A stretch of DNA of 64,000 nt, from contig CANJLB010000016.1 of NCBI GenBank assembly GCA_947475065.1, forward strand, positions 1-64,000, in the 5' to 3' direction. Below the pieces are notes generated by a model, which saw nothing but the letters and a program-made list of their open reading frames with translations, had not been told where the DNA came from and searched no databases. The DNA is from Opitutia bacterium (lineage in GTDB: Bacteria > Verrucomicrobiota > Verrucomicrobiia > Opitutales > Opitutaceae). Positions within the stretch are counted from its first letter, which is position 1. Each line of letters opens with the position of its first letter. Both the position numbers and the translations under genes were made by a program. This document shows positions 16,584 through 25,595 of this stretch, in pieces.

Positions 16584-17765
16584 ATGCGCGACTTCTGGCA
16601 GATCCTCGTCAAGTTTTTCACCTCGCTGCGGCTGACGGTCGTGCTGCTCGCACTAGGCATAGTGCTCGTCTTTGTGGCTACTCTGGCCCAAACGGACATG
16701 GGTGTGTGGGGCGTGCAACAAGGCTATTTTCATACGTTTTTTGCGTTTCCGAAGTGGCATGGAACTCCGGTGTTCATCCTGCCCGGCGGCTATCTCGTCG
16801 GCGGGCTGCTGCTGATTAACCTGATCTCGGCGCACCTCTATCGCTTCCGGCTGACCTGGAAAAAAATCGGCATCCAGCTCGCACACGCCGGCGTGATCCT
16901 GCTGCTTGTCGGCGAACTGCTCTCCGGCCTCTGGCAGGAGGACTATCAGATGAGCATTGATACGGGGCAGACGAAAAACTTCGCCGAGAGCTATCGGAAG
17001 CACGAGCTGGCGATCGCGGATGTGAGCGACCCGCAGTTCGACGCGGTCGTGGCCATCCCCGAACAGCTGCTCACGCGGCCAGGCAACCTTGACACCCAGG
17101 GCAAGCTGCCTTTTCGCGTCGTCGTCAAGGGCTACTGGCCCAACGCGGACATCCATGGTCCGATGATGGCGCCCGGTCTGATCCCCGGCGCGTCGCTCGC
17201 CAACCGGGACCTCGGCGCGACGCTTTCGCTCACACCAGTCGCGACCACGACGCAGGACAACACGCGCAACTCCCCGGCCGCCTCCGTCGAACTCGTCGGC
17301 CCCGACGGCGGCACGCTCGGCACCTGGCTCGTCTCGCCCACGCTGGATCTCTTTGCGGGCCGGCCGCAGACCTTTGACTTCGGCGGCAGGACCTGGGCGC
17401 TGTCGCTCCGCGTGGCGCGGGCTTATTACGACTTTTCGCTCACGTTGCGAAAGTTCAGCCACGATCTCTATCCCGGCACCGACATCCCGAAAAATTACTC
17501 CAGCCTCGTGCAGCTCAAGTCGGCCGGCGGCCTGGCCGACCGCGACGTGCTCATCTACATGAACACCCCGCTGCGGCACGAAGGGCTCACCTTTTACCAG
17601 GCCAGTTTCGCCAACAACGACCAGACGACGATTCTGCAGGTCGTCCGCAACCCCAGCTGGACGCTGCCCTATGTGAGCTGCCTGCTCGTCGCCGGCGGCC
17701 TGTTGGTGCAGTTTGGGATGTCGCTGCTCGGCTTCGTGAGCCGCCGCAAGTCCGCCGCACCGTAA
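16584..17765 (+). CDS. resB: Cytochrome c biogenesis protein ResB (Ccs1)
   Basis: The N-terminal TM helix contains SLRLTVVLLALGIVLVFVATLAQ, the typical ResB opening. A second pair of TM helices follows (VGGLLLINLISAHL, then GVILLLVGELLSG), then a large periplasmic domain and a final TM helix (YVSCLLVAGGLLVQFGMSLLGF). ResB with CcsA forms the System II complex that exports heme and attaches it to apocytochrome c. The conserved region near the end contains LRHEGLTFYQASF. The length of 393 residues is within range. The ccsA gene follows, but the two are separated by a short inverted-repeat element. Confidence 0.85.
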   Translation: MRDFWQILVKFFTSLRLTVVLLALGIVLVFVATLAQTDMGVWGVQQGYFHTFFAFPKWHGTPVFILPGGYLVGGLLLINLISAHLYRFRLTWKKIGIQLAHAGVILLLVGELLSGLWQEDYQMSIDTGQTKNFAESYRKHELAIADVSDPQFDAVVAIPEQLLTRPGNLDTQGKLPFRVVVKGYWPNADIHGPMMAPGLIPGASLANRDLGATLSLTPVATTTQDNTRNSPAASVELVGPDGGTLGTWLVSPTLDLFAGRPQTFDFGGRTWALSLRVARAYYDFSLTLRKFSHDLYPGTDIPKNYSSLVQLKSAGGLADRDVLIYMNTPLRHEGLTFYQASFANNDQTTILQVVRNPSWTLPYVSCLLVAGGLLVQFGMSLLGFVSRRKSAAP

Positions 17766-17766
17766 A

Positions 17767-17957
17767 CTTGAAACGCGGAGGACGCGGAGCGCGCGGAGTT
17801 CAAAACAATCCCATGAATTCAACCTCGGTCAATAATCTGCACCTGTCCCGATGCTCGCTCGGTCTCCTCATCACCTTTAATATCCGCAAACTCACCGACG
17901 GCATCGAGCGCGTCGCTAACAACGCCCCAAGCCTCTCTGCGCCCTCCGCGTTTCAAG
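17767..17957. mobile_element. MITE-like element with 15-bp perfect terminal inverted repeats, copy 2
   Basis: CTTGAAACGCGGAGG at 17767-17781 is matched exactly by its reverse complement at 17943-17957, and similarity continues inward for about ten more bases. The 191-bp element fills almost the whole gap between resB and ccsA. It carries no gene that I can support. Its ends match the elements at 7753 and 19908. Confidence 0.7.
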
Positions 17958-17961
17958 AAAA

Positions 17962-19875
17962 ATGAAAAAGCTCTTCCCTCTCTCCGTCCTTTTGCTCGGC
18001 GTCGTCTATCTGGCGATCGCGCTGTTTCCGCCCAAGCCCAAGGGGGAGTTCAACCTCGATGGTTTCGGGCGCCTGCCGGTCCTCCTCAACGGCCGCCTCA
18101 AGCCGCTCGACACCGTCGCCCGCACCACCCTGCTCATGATGCAGGGCCGCCAGCGTGTGACCGTGCCAGGCGGACGTTCGATCACGCCGGTCGAGTGGCT
18201 CCTCGACACGCTTTACCGCCCAAGGGTCGCCGACACCTACCAGATCTTTGAGATCGTCCATCCCGATGTGCTCGCGCTGTTTGGCCTCGTGCCCGAGAAT
18301 GGTGCGGGCAACAAGCGCTTTTCCTTTGATCAGCTGTCGCCCCGGCTCGGAGAGCTGGAGCGGCAGGCCCGGCAAATCGCCGAGTTGGAGGAACAGGCCA
18401 AGACCGCCGGGCGCGAACCGCCCGAGCGCAACGCCTTCCAACGCGCGGTGCTTATGCTCCGTTCGCATGTCGGGCTTTACGACCGCATGACTGTTTCCCT
18501 CGTTGATCCGCAAAGCCCGGATTTTCTGGACAAGATCAACCTCTTCCAGAGCGGTCTGGCCGCCGGGGTCGCCGCCGTCCGCGCCAAGGACGCCAAGCAG
18601 CCCTACGACGAAGCCGCCGCCAAGGCCACGATGGATGTCGCGGAACGCTTTGGCTTCATGGCCGACAACGGATACCTGCACATCATCCCGCCGGCCGACA
18701 ATGATCCCAACCCCGACCACTGGCACAACGCGGGCTCCGTGCTGATCGAAAGCATTGGCGACGGCGAAGCCGCCGGCTTTGCGCAGCGCACCTACGCCGT
18801 GCAGCTTTTTGCCGCGCTCGGCCGCGCGTGGGTCGCGCAAAATGCCGCGGAATTCAACCGCGGCGTCATGCTCTACCGTCCCACCCTGCTCGTCCGTTTT
18901 GGTGCGCGCATGGACAAGGTCGGCACCGAGGCGCGCTTCAACGCCGCCGAACCATTCTACCACGGCATGATCCTCTACGTCGCCGCCTTTCTGCTCGCCG
19001 TCTGCTCCTGGCTCAAGTGGCCCGACGCGCTCGGGCGGGCGGCCTTCTGGCTGGTCGGGCTGACCTGGGCGCTGACGACCGGCGGCATTCTCACGCGTAT
19101 GTGGCTCGAAGGCCGCCCACCCGTCACCAACCTCTACTCGTCCGCGCTCTTTATCGGCTGGGGCGCGGTCGCGCTCTGTCTGGTGCTCGAATGGTTTTTC
19201 CGCAACGGCGTCGGCAGCGTCGCCGGCGGGCTGGTCGGCTTCTGCACCCTGCTCGTCGCGCATCATCTCGCGCTCACCGGCGACACCTTGGAAATGATGC
19301 AGGCCGTGCTCGACTCAAATTTCTGGCTGGCGACGCATGTGGTGGCCGTGACGACCGGCTATGCCGCGACCTTCCTCGCCGGATTTCTGGCGCTCATCTA
19401 TATTTCCCGCGGCATCTTCACGCGCACGCTTGACCGGGCCACGGGCGATGCACTCGCCAAGATGACCTATGGCATCGTGTGCTTCGCCACGCTGTTCAGC
19501 TTTGTTGGCACGGTCCTCGGCGGCATCTGGGCCGACCAGTCGTGGGGCCGCTTCTGGGGCTGGGACCCGAAGGAAAACGGCGCGCTCATCATCGTGCTGT
19601 GGAACGCGCTCATCCTCCACGCCCGCTGGGGCGGTCTCGTGAAGCAGCGCGGCCTGATGGCGCTCGCGGTGTTCGGCAACATCGTCACCGCCTGGAGCTG
19701 GTTTGGCGTCAACATGCTCGGGGTCGGCCTGCACAGCTACGGCTTCATGGACTCCGCGCTGTTCTGGCTGATCATGTTCATTTTAAGTCAATTATTCTTT
19801 ATCATCCTCGCTGTCATCCCCGGAATATACCGTGAGTCTCCGTCGTCCTTGCCATCGCCGTCGCGCCCGGCGTGA
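17962..19875 (+). CDS. ccsA: Cytochrome c biogenesis protein CcsA (ResC), with N-terminal extension
   Basis: The C-terminal half has about eight TM helices and the heme-handling WWD-type motif in WADQSWGRFWGWDPKENGAL. Other family marks are GGILTRMWLEGRPPVTNLY and LGVGLHSYGFMD. The N-terminal 320 residues form a TM anchor plus a large extracytoplasmic region (GFGRLPVLLNGRLKPLDTVAR), as seen in the long CcsA proteins of Bacteroidota and Verrucomicrobiota. It works with ResB in System II cytochrome c maturation. The length is 637 residues. The ATG at 17962 is five bases after the end of a MITE-like element, so the ribosome-binding region lies inside that element. Confidence 0.87.
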   Translation: MKKLFPLSVLLLGVVYLAIALFPPKPKGEFNLDGFGRLPVLLNGRLKPLDTVARTTLLMMQGRQRVTVPGGRSITPVEWLLDTLYRPRVADTYQIFEIVHPDVLALFGLVPENGAGNKRFSFDQLSPRLGELERQARQIAELEEQAKTAGREPPERNAFQRAVLMLRSHVGLYDRMTVSLVDPQSPDFLDKINLFQSGLAAGVAAVRAKDAKQPYDEAAAKATMDVAERFGFMADNGYLHIIPPADNDPNPDHWHNAGSVLIESIGDGEAAGFAQRTYAVQLFAALGRAWVAQNAAEFNRGVMLYRPTLLVRFGARMDKVGTEARFNAAEPFYHGMILYVAAFLLAVCSWLKWPDALGRAAFWLVGLTWALTTGGILTRMWLEGRPPVTNLYSSALFIGWGAVALCLVLEWFFRNGVGSVAGGLVGFCTLLVAHHLALTGDTLEMMQAVLDSNFWLATHVVAVTTGYAATFLAGFLALIYISRGIFTRTLDRATGDALAKMTYGIVCFATLFSFVGTVLGGIWADQSWGRFWGWDPKENGALIIVLWNALILHARWGGLVKQRGLMALAVFGNIVTAWSWFGVNMLGVGLHSYGFMDSALFWLIMFILSQLFFIILAVIPGIYRESPSSLPSPSRPA

Positions 19876-19907
19876 AGTAGCGCAGCGCGGCGGCGGGAGG
19901 TTTGCTT

Positions 19908-20063
19908 GGAACGCGGAGAACGCGAAGGGGTGGAGACGCGGAGACAAAACAGAAAAATTTATTCAGAAGCAGGAAGCCAGGAACCAAACCAAGCTCTGCT
20001 CGTGGTTTCCTGGCTTCTGAATCAAATCCTCCTGCTCCGAGTCCTCCGCACTCTCCGCGTTTA
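19908..20063. mobile_element. Nested inverted-repeat element, copy 3 of the AACGCGGAG family
   Basis: Outer ends GGAACGCGGAGA and TCTCCGCGTTTAATTCC form an inverted pair. Inside is a second inverted pair: ATTCAGAAGC plus CAGGAA on the left, and TTCCTGGCTTCTGAAT on the right. The nested arrangement suggests insertion of one short element into another. The element fills the gap between ccsA and argA. There is no coding capacity. Confidence 0.6.
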
Positions 20064-20113
20064 ATTCCGGCGCTTGACGCCCGCCGCACGTTCCCCGACA
20101 AACGCGCACCTCC

Positions 20114-21439
20114 ATGAGCACTGGCAACAGTTCCGCGTTGGCGGCCACACCGACGATCAAACCCGCCGACTTGCGCGGCATCCTGAAATACGTCCCGCGT
20201 TTTCAGGGCCAGATTTTCGTGCTCGCCCTCGACGGGGCGGTCGTGGCCGACGAAAATTTCGGCAACCTGCTCGTGGACATCGCCGTGCTCCGCAGCCTCG
20301 GGATCAAGGTCGTGCTGGTCCACGGCATCGGCCAGCAGCTCCGCGAGCTGGCCGCGTTGCGCGCCGTGCCCATCACTAACGACGACGGTGCCGGTGTGAC
20401 CGACGCCGCCACGCTCGACCTCGCCATCCGCGCCGCCGCCCGCGTCTCGCACCTCGTGCTCGAGGGCCTCACGCAGAACGCGCTCAAATGCGCCATCACC
20501 AACGCCGTCCGCGCGCTGCCCGTCGGCATCCTGCGCGGCGTGGACCAGCTGTACACCGGCAAGGTGGAGCGGGTGGACAAGGAGTTCGTCCTCCATCTCA
20601 TCAACGCCGGCATCGTGCCCATTCTCCCGCCGCTCGGCTACGGGCCGGAGGGCCGCACGCTGCGCGTCAATTCCGACCTGCTCGCCGCCGAGGTCGCCGA
20701 GGCGCTCGGCGCGTCCAAGGTCATCTACCTATCCTCGCACACCGGCCTGGAGGTGGACGGCGAGCTGCGCCACGAGATTTCCGTGGACGCGCTGCGCGCG
20801 CTGCTCAAGGACAAGCCCGACGCCCTCCCCACCGCCCTCGCCAGCAAGGCGGCGCACGCCGTGCGCGCCATCGAGACCGGGGTGCCTCGCGTTCATCTGG
20901 TTGACGGGCGGGTGTTCGACAGCCTGCTCAATGAGATCTTTTCCAACGAGGGTGTCGGCACGCTCATCTACGCGAGCGACTACCAGCAGATCCGGCAGGC
21001 GCGGAAGGGCGACGTGCGCTTCATCTGGAGCCTCACGCGCAACGCCGTGCGCCGCGAGGAGCTCATCCACCGCACGCAGCAGACCATCGAGAAGAACATC
21101 GAGCAGTTTTATGTCTTCGAGATTGATGAGAACATCATCGCCTGCGTCACGCTCGCCTTCTACCCCGACAAGCCGCACCTCGCGGAGATCGGCTCGCTCT
21201 ATGTGCTGCCCTTCTACCACGGGCGCGGCATCGGGCGGAAGATGGTCGAGTTTGCCTGCCTGCGCGCCCACGACCACGGCGCGACGACGGCCGTGGCGCT
21301 CTCGACGCAGAGCTATTCCTTCTTCACCTCCAAGCTTGGCTTCACCGAGGCCGACAAGACCACCCTGCCCGAGGCGCGGCTCAAGTCCTACGAGGACAGC
21401 GGCCGCAACGCCCGGGTGCTGGTGAAACAGCTGGCGTGA
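20114..21439 (+). CDS. argA: N-acetylglutamate synthase (ArgA type, kinase-like plus GNAT domains)
   Basis: The N-terminal two thirds is an amino-acid-kinase fold (VLVHGIGQQLRELAAL, PILPPLGYGPEGRTLRVNSD, and GVPRVHLVDGR). The C-terminal domain is a GNAT acetyltransferase (IGSLYVLPFYHGRGIGRKMVEFA, with the acetyl-CoA pyrophosphate loop GRGIGRK). This is the ArgA layout, which makes N-acetylglutamate from glutamate and acetyl-CoA in the first step of arginine biosynthesis. The length of 441 residues matches. It converges with the AAA ATPase gene, and the two stop codons abut. Confidence 0.92.
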   Translation: MSTGNSSALAATPTIKPADLRGILKYVPRFQGQIFVLALDGAVVADENFGNLLVDIAVLRSLGIKVVLVHGIGQQLRELAALRAVPITNDDGAGVTDAATLDLAIRAAARVSHLVLEGLTQNALKCAITNAVRALPVGILRGVDQLYTGKVERVDKEFVLHLINAGIVPILPPLGYGPEGRTLRVNSDLLAAEVAEALGASKVIYLSSHTGLEVDGELRHEISVDALRALLKDKPDALPTALASKAAHAVRAIETGVPRVHLVDGRVFDSLLNEIFSNEGVGTLIYASDYQQIRQARKGDVRFIWSLTRNAVRREELIHRTQQTIEKNIEQFYVFEIDENIIACVTLAFYPDKPHLAEIGSLYVLPFYHGRGIGRKMVEFACLRAHDHGATTAVALSTQSYSFFTSKLGFTEADKTTLPEARLKSYEDSGRNARVLVKQLA

Positions 21440-22219
21440 TTACGGTGCCGGCTCGTCGGCCAGCAGCCGTCCCACCATGCCGCCGGGGTCGTTGAGAAAC
21501 CGGCGCGTGAGCGTGTAGTGCTCGGTTTCCTCGTAGCGGACGGGTGCGAGCCCCTTTGGACCGGCGGCGAGGATCGTGGCGTCGGGATAGGCCATGAGGA
21601 TGGGCGAATGGGTGGCGATGATGAACTGGCTGCCCTCGCGGACAAGATCGTGGATGCGCACAAGCGCGGCCATCTGCCGGGTGGGCGAGAGCGCTGCCTC
21701 CGGCTCGTCGAGCAGATAAAGGCCGTGCGGGCCGAAACGGTTTTGCAGGAGCGCGATGAACGATTCGCCGTGGGATTGCTGGTGGAGCGAGCGGCCGCCA
21801 TAGGAACCGAGCAGGCCTTGGATGCGATCCAGCCGGTCAATCTCCGTGGCCACGTTGTAAAATGATTCGGCCCGCAGAAAAAATCCGGTGCGCGGCCTTC
21901 GGTGGTTGCGCGTCAGTCGCAGGCAGCGGTGGAGATCCGAGTGCGAGGCCTGCGTGGAGAAATTAAAATTCTGCGAACCGCCCTCGGCGTTGAAGCGGGC
22001 GGCGATGGCGATGGCCTCGAGCAGGGTGGATTTGCCGCTGCCATTTTCCCCCACAATGAAGGTGACGGCGGGATGGAACGGGAGCGTTTCAAGTTCGCGG
22101 ATGACCGGCAGGCTGAACGGATAGGCCGTGAACGACGCCACGCGTTCGCGGAGAAGCGTGGCGCTGCGGAGAAAGCCGCGGGATTGCAGGGGTTCGTTCA
22201 CGGTGGCGAAGGATTGCAA
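21440..22219 (-). CDS. AAA/ABC-type ATPase of the SMC-like small family
   Basis: The Walker A motif is FIVGENGSGKSTLLEAIA (near residues 55-72), followed by a signature-like segment SHGESF, Walker B LYLLDEPEAALSP, and the switch histidine in FIIATHSPIL. At 259 residues it is a stand-alone, soluble ATPase of the AAA_21/AAA_23 kind. Some relatives act in DNA repair or defence with a nuclease partner, but none is encoded next to it. The start follows a 5' region of unclear role. Confidence 0.8.
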   Translation of the reverse strand: MQSFATVNEPLQSRGFLRSATLLRERVASFTAYPFSLPVIRELETLPFHPAVTFIVGENGSGKSTLLEAIAIAARFNAEGGSQNFNFSTQASHSDLHRCLRLTRNHRRPRTGFFLRAESFYNVATEIDRLDRIQGLLGSYGGRSLHQQSHGESFIALLQNRFGPHGLYLLDEPEAALSPTRQMAALVRIHDLVREGSQFIIATHSPILMAYPDATILAAGPKGLAPVRYEETEHYTLTRRFLNDPGGMVGRLLADEPAP

Positions 22220-22730
22220 TCAAGTGACGGGTCCAGGCGAGACATTGCGAGGTTTATGCCACGCTTAATCCTGTAAAAATATACGGTCGCCTATGCTGCG
22301 CACCCTCACCCAACCTCTCCCAGGGGAGAGGAGTTAGGAGGCTGGAATGATGGGTTGGTCGCGGAGCTTGGCTGGACGGGAGGTCGGACATGAACGGGCT
22401 GCTGGTCAGGGTCGGGATTGATTCGAAGGACGGGGAGTGGAACGCGCCTGTGCGGCTGGCGACGGGCAAGTTTGCCTAGCCTGACCGCGTTTCCGAGCAG
22501 CGCGGTCAGCCGACTGACCGTGCTACGGCGCGGTGCGCAAGGGCGAACGTGGCGTGACGAGCACGCCACCTTGTTGCTACCCCGGAAAATTCAAACTGTG
22601 CCACCACCAGAAACTGAGATGCGCCCTTGGCTCGTGGGTTTATCTCGTCTGACTTGAAGCCAACGGTTTATCAGCCCAAGCTCTGACTTTCTTTCTTTTG
22701 CCTTTGCCGCACTTTAACTGCTGCCGTCCG
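22220..22730. other. Intergenic region with several palindromes, no gene seen
   Basis: This 510-base gap holds a CCTCTCC-GGAGAGG hairpin at 22314-22331 flanked by CCCTCACCCAA, a REP-like palindrome at 22500-22526, and no open frame I can support. The hairpin with the CCCTCACCC prefix is a dispersed intergenic repeat type seen in several phyla. The promoter for the epimerase gene should be near 22650-22720, but I could not place its boxes. Confidence 0.45.
22500..22526 (-). repeat. REP palindrome
   Basis: Read on the minus strand it starts GTAGCACGGTCAGTC and closes GGCTGACCG, a GTAG-headed stem-loop with a CGGTCAG stem. A second half, CCTGACCGCG, lies about 20 bases further (22480-22490), so this may be the remains of a pair. 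Confidence 0.5.
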
Positions 22731-24608
22731 ATGCCTGCCTTGAAACCCATCAATCAATTCCTCCTTCAGCACAACCTGCGCATCGCGCAGAATCCGTGCA
22801 TCTCGTCTGACTGCTGTCTCGACTGGCCGTCGTTGCGGGGGCTGTTTGCCGCTCCGTCCGCCCCCGGGCTGGTCTTTCACGACAAGTCGCGCTTCGCGAC
22901 GGCAGAGGGCACCTGGACCCTGGTGGAGCACCAGGCGACGGGGGACTGCGCCTGGCGGTTGGAGTCTGCGTCGCTCGGCGATCCGAGTCAGGTGCTGGCC
23001 GATGGGGTTCTCGCCAGGCCGGGCCGGGCCGCTTTTCCGGCCACGTGGGAGAACCTCCTCAAGCTCAAGAATCTCGTTCAGACGCACGATCCGGCCTCGA
23101 CGATTTTCCCGACGGCGGGAGCCGGTCTTGGCCTTGGCACCATCGGGGTGGGCGCGCGGTTTACCACGTTGCACTGGCCTGCGGTGGAGTGGGCGATGAG
23201 CGCGCTTGAGATCGGTCTCACCGCCAACCAAAACTCCATCCCGCGCGAGCTGGTGTTTGATGTGGATGCCATGCTCGGCGGCCGGCTCGACACGGTGCCG
23301 TTTCCTTTTATCGGCACCCAGGTCCCCGAAGGTCATCAGGGCCAGAGCGTCGAGGGCATGAGCCACGGCAGTGTGCTCTCGAAGCTCAAGACCGGCTTCC
23401 ATCACCGCAAGATCGCCTGGTCGTTCAACGCCGACCATCAGCCGATCGGCGGCAAGTTCGACGCCCGGGAGGAGGCCCTCGTGCGCGGCTGCCTGCTCGC
23501 GAGCTATATCACCTTCGACCTGTCTCCCGAGCTGGCGCTCAACCAGCCGGCCAGGCTGGGCGACATACCGGCCGACGTGGTGGCAAAAACCCGCGCCCGG
23601 GTCGCCGCCGCCGGCTTGCAGCTGGATGGCGCGGCCTTCGACTCGCTGCTCAGCACCGTCTGGACGCCGATGCTCAAGATGAAGCGGCGCGACGGGCACT
23701 ATGCCGCCGCGCGTGCCGCCGCGTTCACCACGCCGGCCGGACGCACCTACCTGCGCGAGCTGTCCATTGACGAGCTGCCCGGCCTCACCACGCCCGAGAC
23801 GACGGCCGTCATGCTCGCACTATGCGAGGTGCTCGGCATGCCGGTCAACTTTGTCGCGCCCGCCTTCGGTTTTCAGAAAAACACCCCTTATCCCGATAAC
23901 GCCGCACTGCGCGCCTTGATCCAGACGCAGTGGGACATTTGCACGAAATTCGGCGTGAGCATCGGGTTTCATTCCGGTTCGGGCAAGTCGGCCGAGAATT
24001 ACCAAACGATGGGACAGGTGACCGGGAGCCGGCTGGAAATCAAGACCAGCGGGCGTTACACCTACGAGATGGGCATCGCACTTGCCCGTTCCTCCAATCC
24101 CGCCGACCAGACCCTGTGGAGCGACTGGTATGCGTTCACGATCAGCATGGCCGTGGCCGGGGCCTTCAGCGCCGATGCGACGGAGCAGAAAATGGCGCGG
24201 GTGTTCATCACGACCGCGCTGGATCAAGGTCGTTCTGCTCCCCATGGAGCGGGCGGAGCGGATGTTTTTGGCTCGCCGGCCGCGTGCCGTGCCTCCCTCG
24301 AGGCCCTGCCTCCCTCGCCCGATCACATGTTTTTCTTTGAGTATAATTTTCTCTATGTGCTCGCCGCCGGCGGCCGGCCCGAGAAGTCCGCCCTCGGCGA
24401 CCACACTCCGGGCGGTTACGCCCAGCGGGCCCGCTTTTACGCCATCAGCCCCGAGGCCCGGCTCAATTACGCCCGGGGCGTGGCGGGTTACCTGATCTTT
24501 CTCGCCGAGCACACCGGGCTGGTTGCAGCCGGTCGCTGCGCCGCCGCCCGCAAACTCCTGGACCGCTATCAATCCTACGATGAACTGGTCGGCGACATCT
24601 CACGTTGA
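22731..24608 (+). CDS. uxaE: Tagaturonate epimerase family protein (UxaE-like)
   Basis: The ATG at 22731 begins a 625-residue cytoplasmic protein. Signature stretches are GIGVGARFTTLHWP region, the metal- or substrate-binding HSGSGKSAENY, LEIKTSGRYTYEMGIAL and a final NFLYVLAAGG. The order HSGS-x-K, then KT-x-G-x-x-Y, matches my recollection of the UxaE family first described in Thermotoga, which interconverts D-tagaturonate and D-fructuronate in galacturonate catabolism. The neighbourhood fits pectin sugars, because a rhamnose isomerase fragment lies 780 bases downstream. The length is greater than the Thermotoga enzyme (about 480). Confidence 0.65.
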   Translation: MPALKPINQFLLQHNLRIAQNPCISSDCCLDWPSLRGLFAAPSAPGLVFHDKSRFATAEGTWTLVEHQATGDCAWRLESASLGDPSQVLADGVLARPGRAAFPATWENLLKLKNLVQTHDPASTIFPTAGAGLGLGTIGVGARFTTLHWPAVEWAMSALEIGLTANQNSIPRELVFDVDAMLGGRLDTVPFPFIGTQVPEGHQGQSVEGMSHGSVLSKLKTGFHHRKIAWSFNADHQPIGGKFDAREEALVRGCLLASYITFDLSPELALNQPARLGDIPADVVAKTRARVAAAGLQLDGAAFDSLLSTVWTPMLKMKRRDGHYAAARAAAFTTPAGRTYLRELSIDELPGLTTPETTAVMLALCEVLGMPVNFVAPAFGFQKNTPYPDNAALRALIQTQWDICTKFGVSIGFHSGSGKSAENYQTMGQVTGSRLEIKTSGRYTYEMGIALARSSNPADQTLWSDWYAFTISMAVAGAFSADATEQKMARVFITTALDQGRSAPHGAGGADVFGSPAACRASLEALPPSPDHMFFFEYNFLYVLAAGGRPEKSALGDHTPGGYAQRARFYAISPEARLNYARGVAGYLIFLAEHTGLVAAGRCAAARKLLDRYQSYDELVGDISR

Positions 24609-24796
24609 CGAATGGCCGTTCATCTTCAAACCACGCTCATGCTGGCGCCCAAAGCTTCCCTGCCATGGTTTCCCTCAAAAAAGTCTCCGCCGCCTGTTCC
24701 TCCCGTGGGGATTACGCCATCTTCCGTCTCTGTCATGCTCACCTGCTCGAGAATACGGCCTGCACCTCCAGGGCATAAACGAAGCAATCTCATCCG

Positions 24797-25321
24797 ATGG
24801 ATTTTACCAGCAACACCGCGGTGATCATCACCGACATTGCGCTTGGCGTGCTGGCCTTGCTGCTGGGTTGGGTCGTGTGGCAAATTGGCCGAATACTCGT
24901 GAGTGTTTTTCAGGCCTACCGGTGGAAGCGGAGTCTCCCTCCGCCTCGCAAGCTGCAGCACCCGAAATTTGGTGAGCTCGCATTTGATGGCATGTCTTGG
25001 AGCGGTTCAGCTCTGATCGGTGGCCGCACAATTGAATTTGAAATTGCAGGTTCCGAGGGCGGGCCAAGTCCGGCCCTCGAGGGCCCTCTGAGCGAAGTTA
25101 TCGTCCGAGGTTCTGATTTTGAGCGCGCTGCGCTTGCATTTATCCGTAGTCAGGAACCTTCGCTACCTCACGAACAGCTAGGTTTCGAATCAATTGAATT
25201 TCTATCCGAATCGGCTCCGGGAATGTTCACCATGAGATTTATGACTTCCGACACTCCCGATGGCTGGTGGGAAGTTGAGTTTGAAGATGGATGTCCGAAA
25301 TCGGTCGGCTATATTCACTGA
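24797..25321 (+). CDS. Membrane-anchored protein of unknown function
   Basis: One N-terminal TM helix (VIITDIALGVLALLLGWVVWQI) is followed by a soluble domain of about 125 residues, beginning with LQHPKFGELAFDGMSW and ending GWWEVEFEDGCPKSVGYIH. The domain reads like a small alpha/beta DUF often found among immunity or regulatory proteins, but I cannot assign it. Base composition is lower in G and C than in its neighbours, hinting at transfer. It has no operon partner. Confidence 0.5.
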   Translation: MDFTSNTAVIITDIALGVLALLLGWVVWQIGRILVSVFQAYRWKRSLPPPRKLQHPKFGELAFDGMSWSGSALIGGRTIEFEIAGSEGGPSPALEGPLSEVIVRGSDFERAALAFIRSQEPSLPHEQLGFESIEFLSESAPGMFTMRFMTSDTPDGWWEVEFEDGCPKSVGYIH

Positions 25322-25388
25322 TCTTTCTCTAAATTCAGCAAAACATTTTGGCCACATCCGTGCCATTCACCGTTAAAGTTATATCCCC

Positions 25389-25595
25389 GTGCCCTCCTCC
25401 AAAAAAATCCCCACGGCGTATCGCCTTGCCCGTGAAGCCTACGCCGCCCTGGGCGTTGATACGGAGGCTGCCCTTCGGCGCGCGCTCCGCGTCCCCATCT
25501 CGCTCCATTGCTGGCAGGCCGATGATGTCCGCGGCCTGGAGACTCCGCAGACCGGACTCGGCTTCGGCGGTATCATCCCGGCATTCCATCCATGA
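25389..25595 (+). pseudogene. N-terminal fragment of L-rhamnose isomerase, truncated at mqo
   Basis: The 68-residue frame reads AREAYAALGVDTEAALRR, then PISLHCWQADDVRGLE, and a glycine-rich end. This is the opening of L-rhamnose isomerase, a manganese-dependent enzyme of about 420 residues that makes L-rhamnulose. All catalytic residues lie beyond the break. The frame ends in a TGA that overlaps the ATG of mqo, so the rest of the gene was lost by a deletion fused at mqo. It is a plausible relic of a rhamnose locus next to the uronate gene. Confidence 0.7.

Noticed and set aside
17768-17965. Short plus-strand frame between resB and ccsA
   Set aside because: It lies inside the MITE-like element with 15-bp inverted ends and has no homology.
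24664-24777. Short frame beginning MVSLKKVSAACSSRG before the unknown membrane gene
   Set aside because: Only about 37 codons, no ribosome-binding site, and no recognisable domain.
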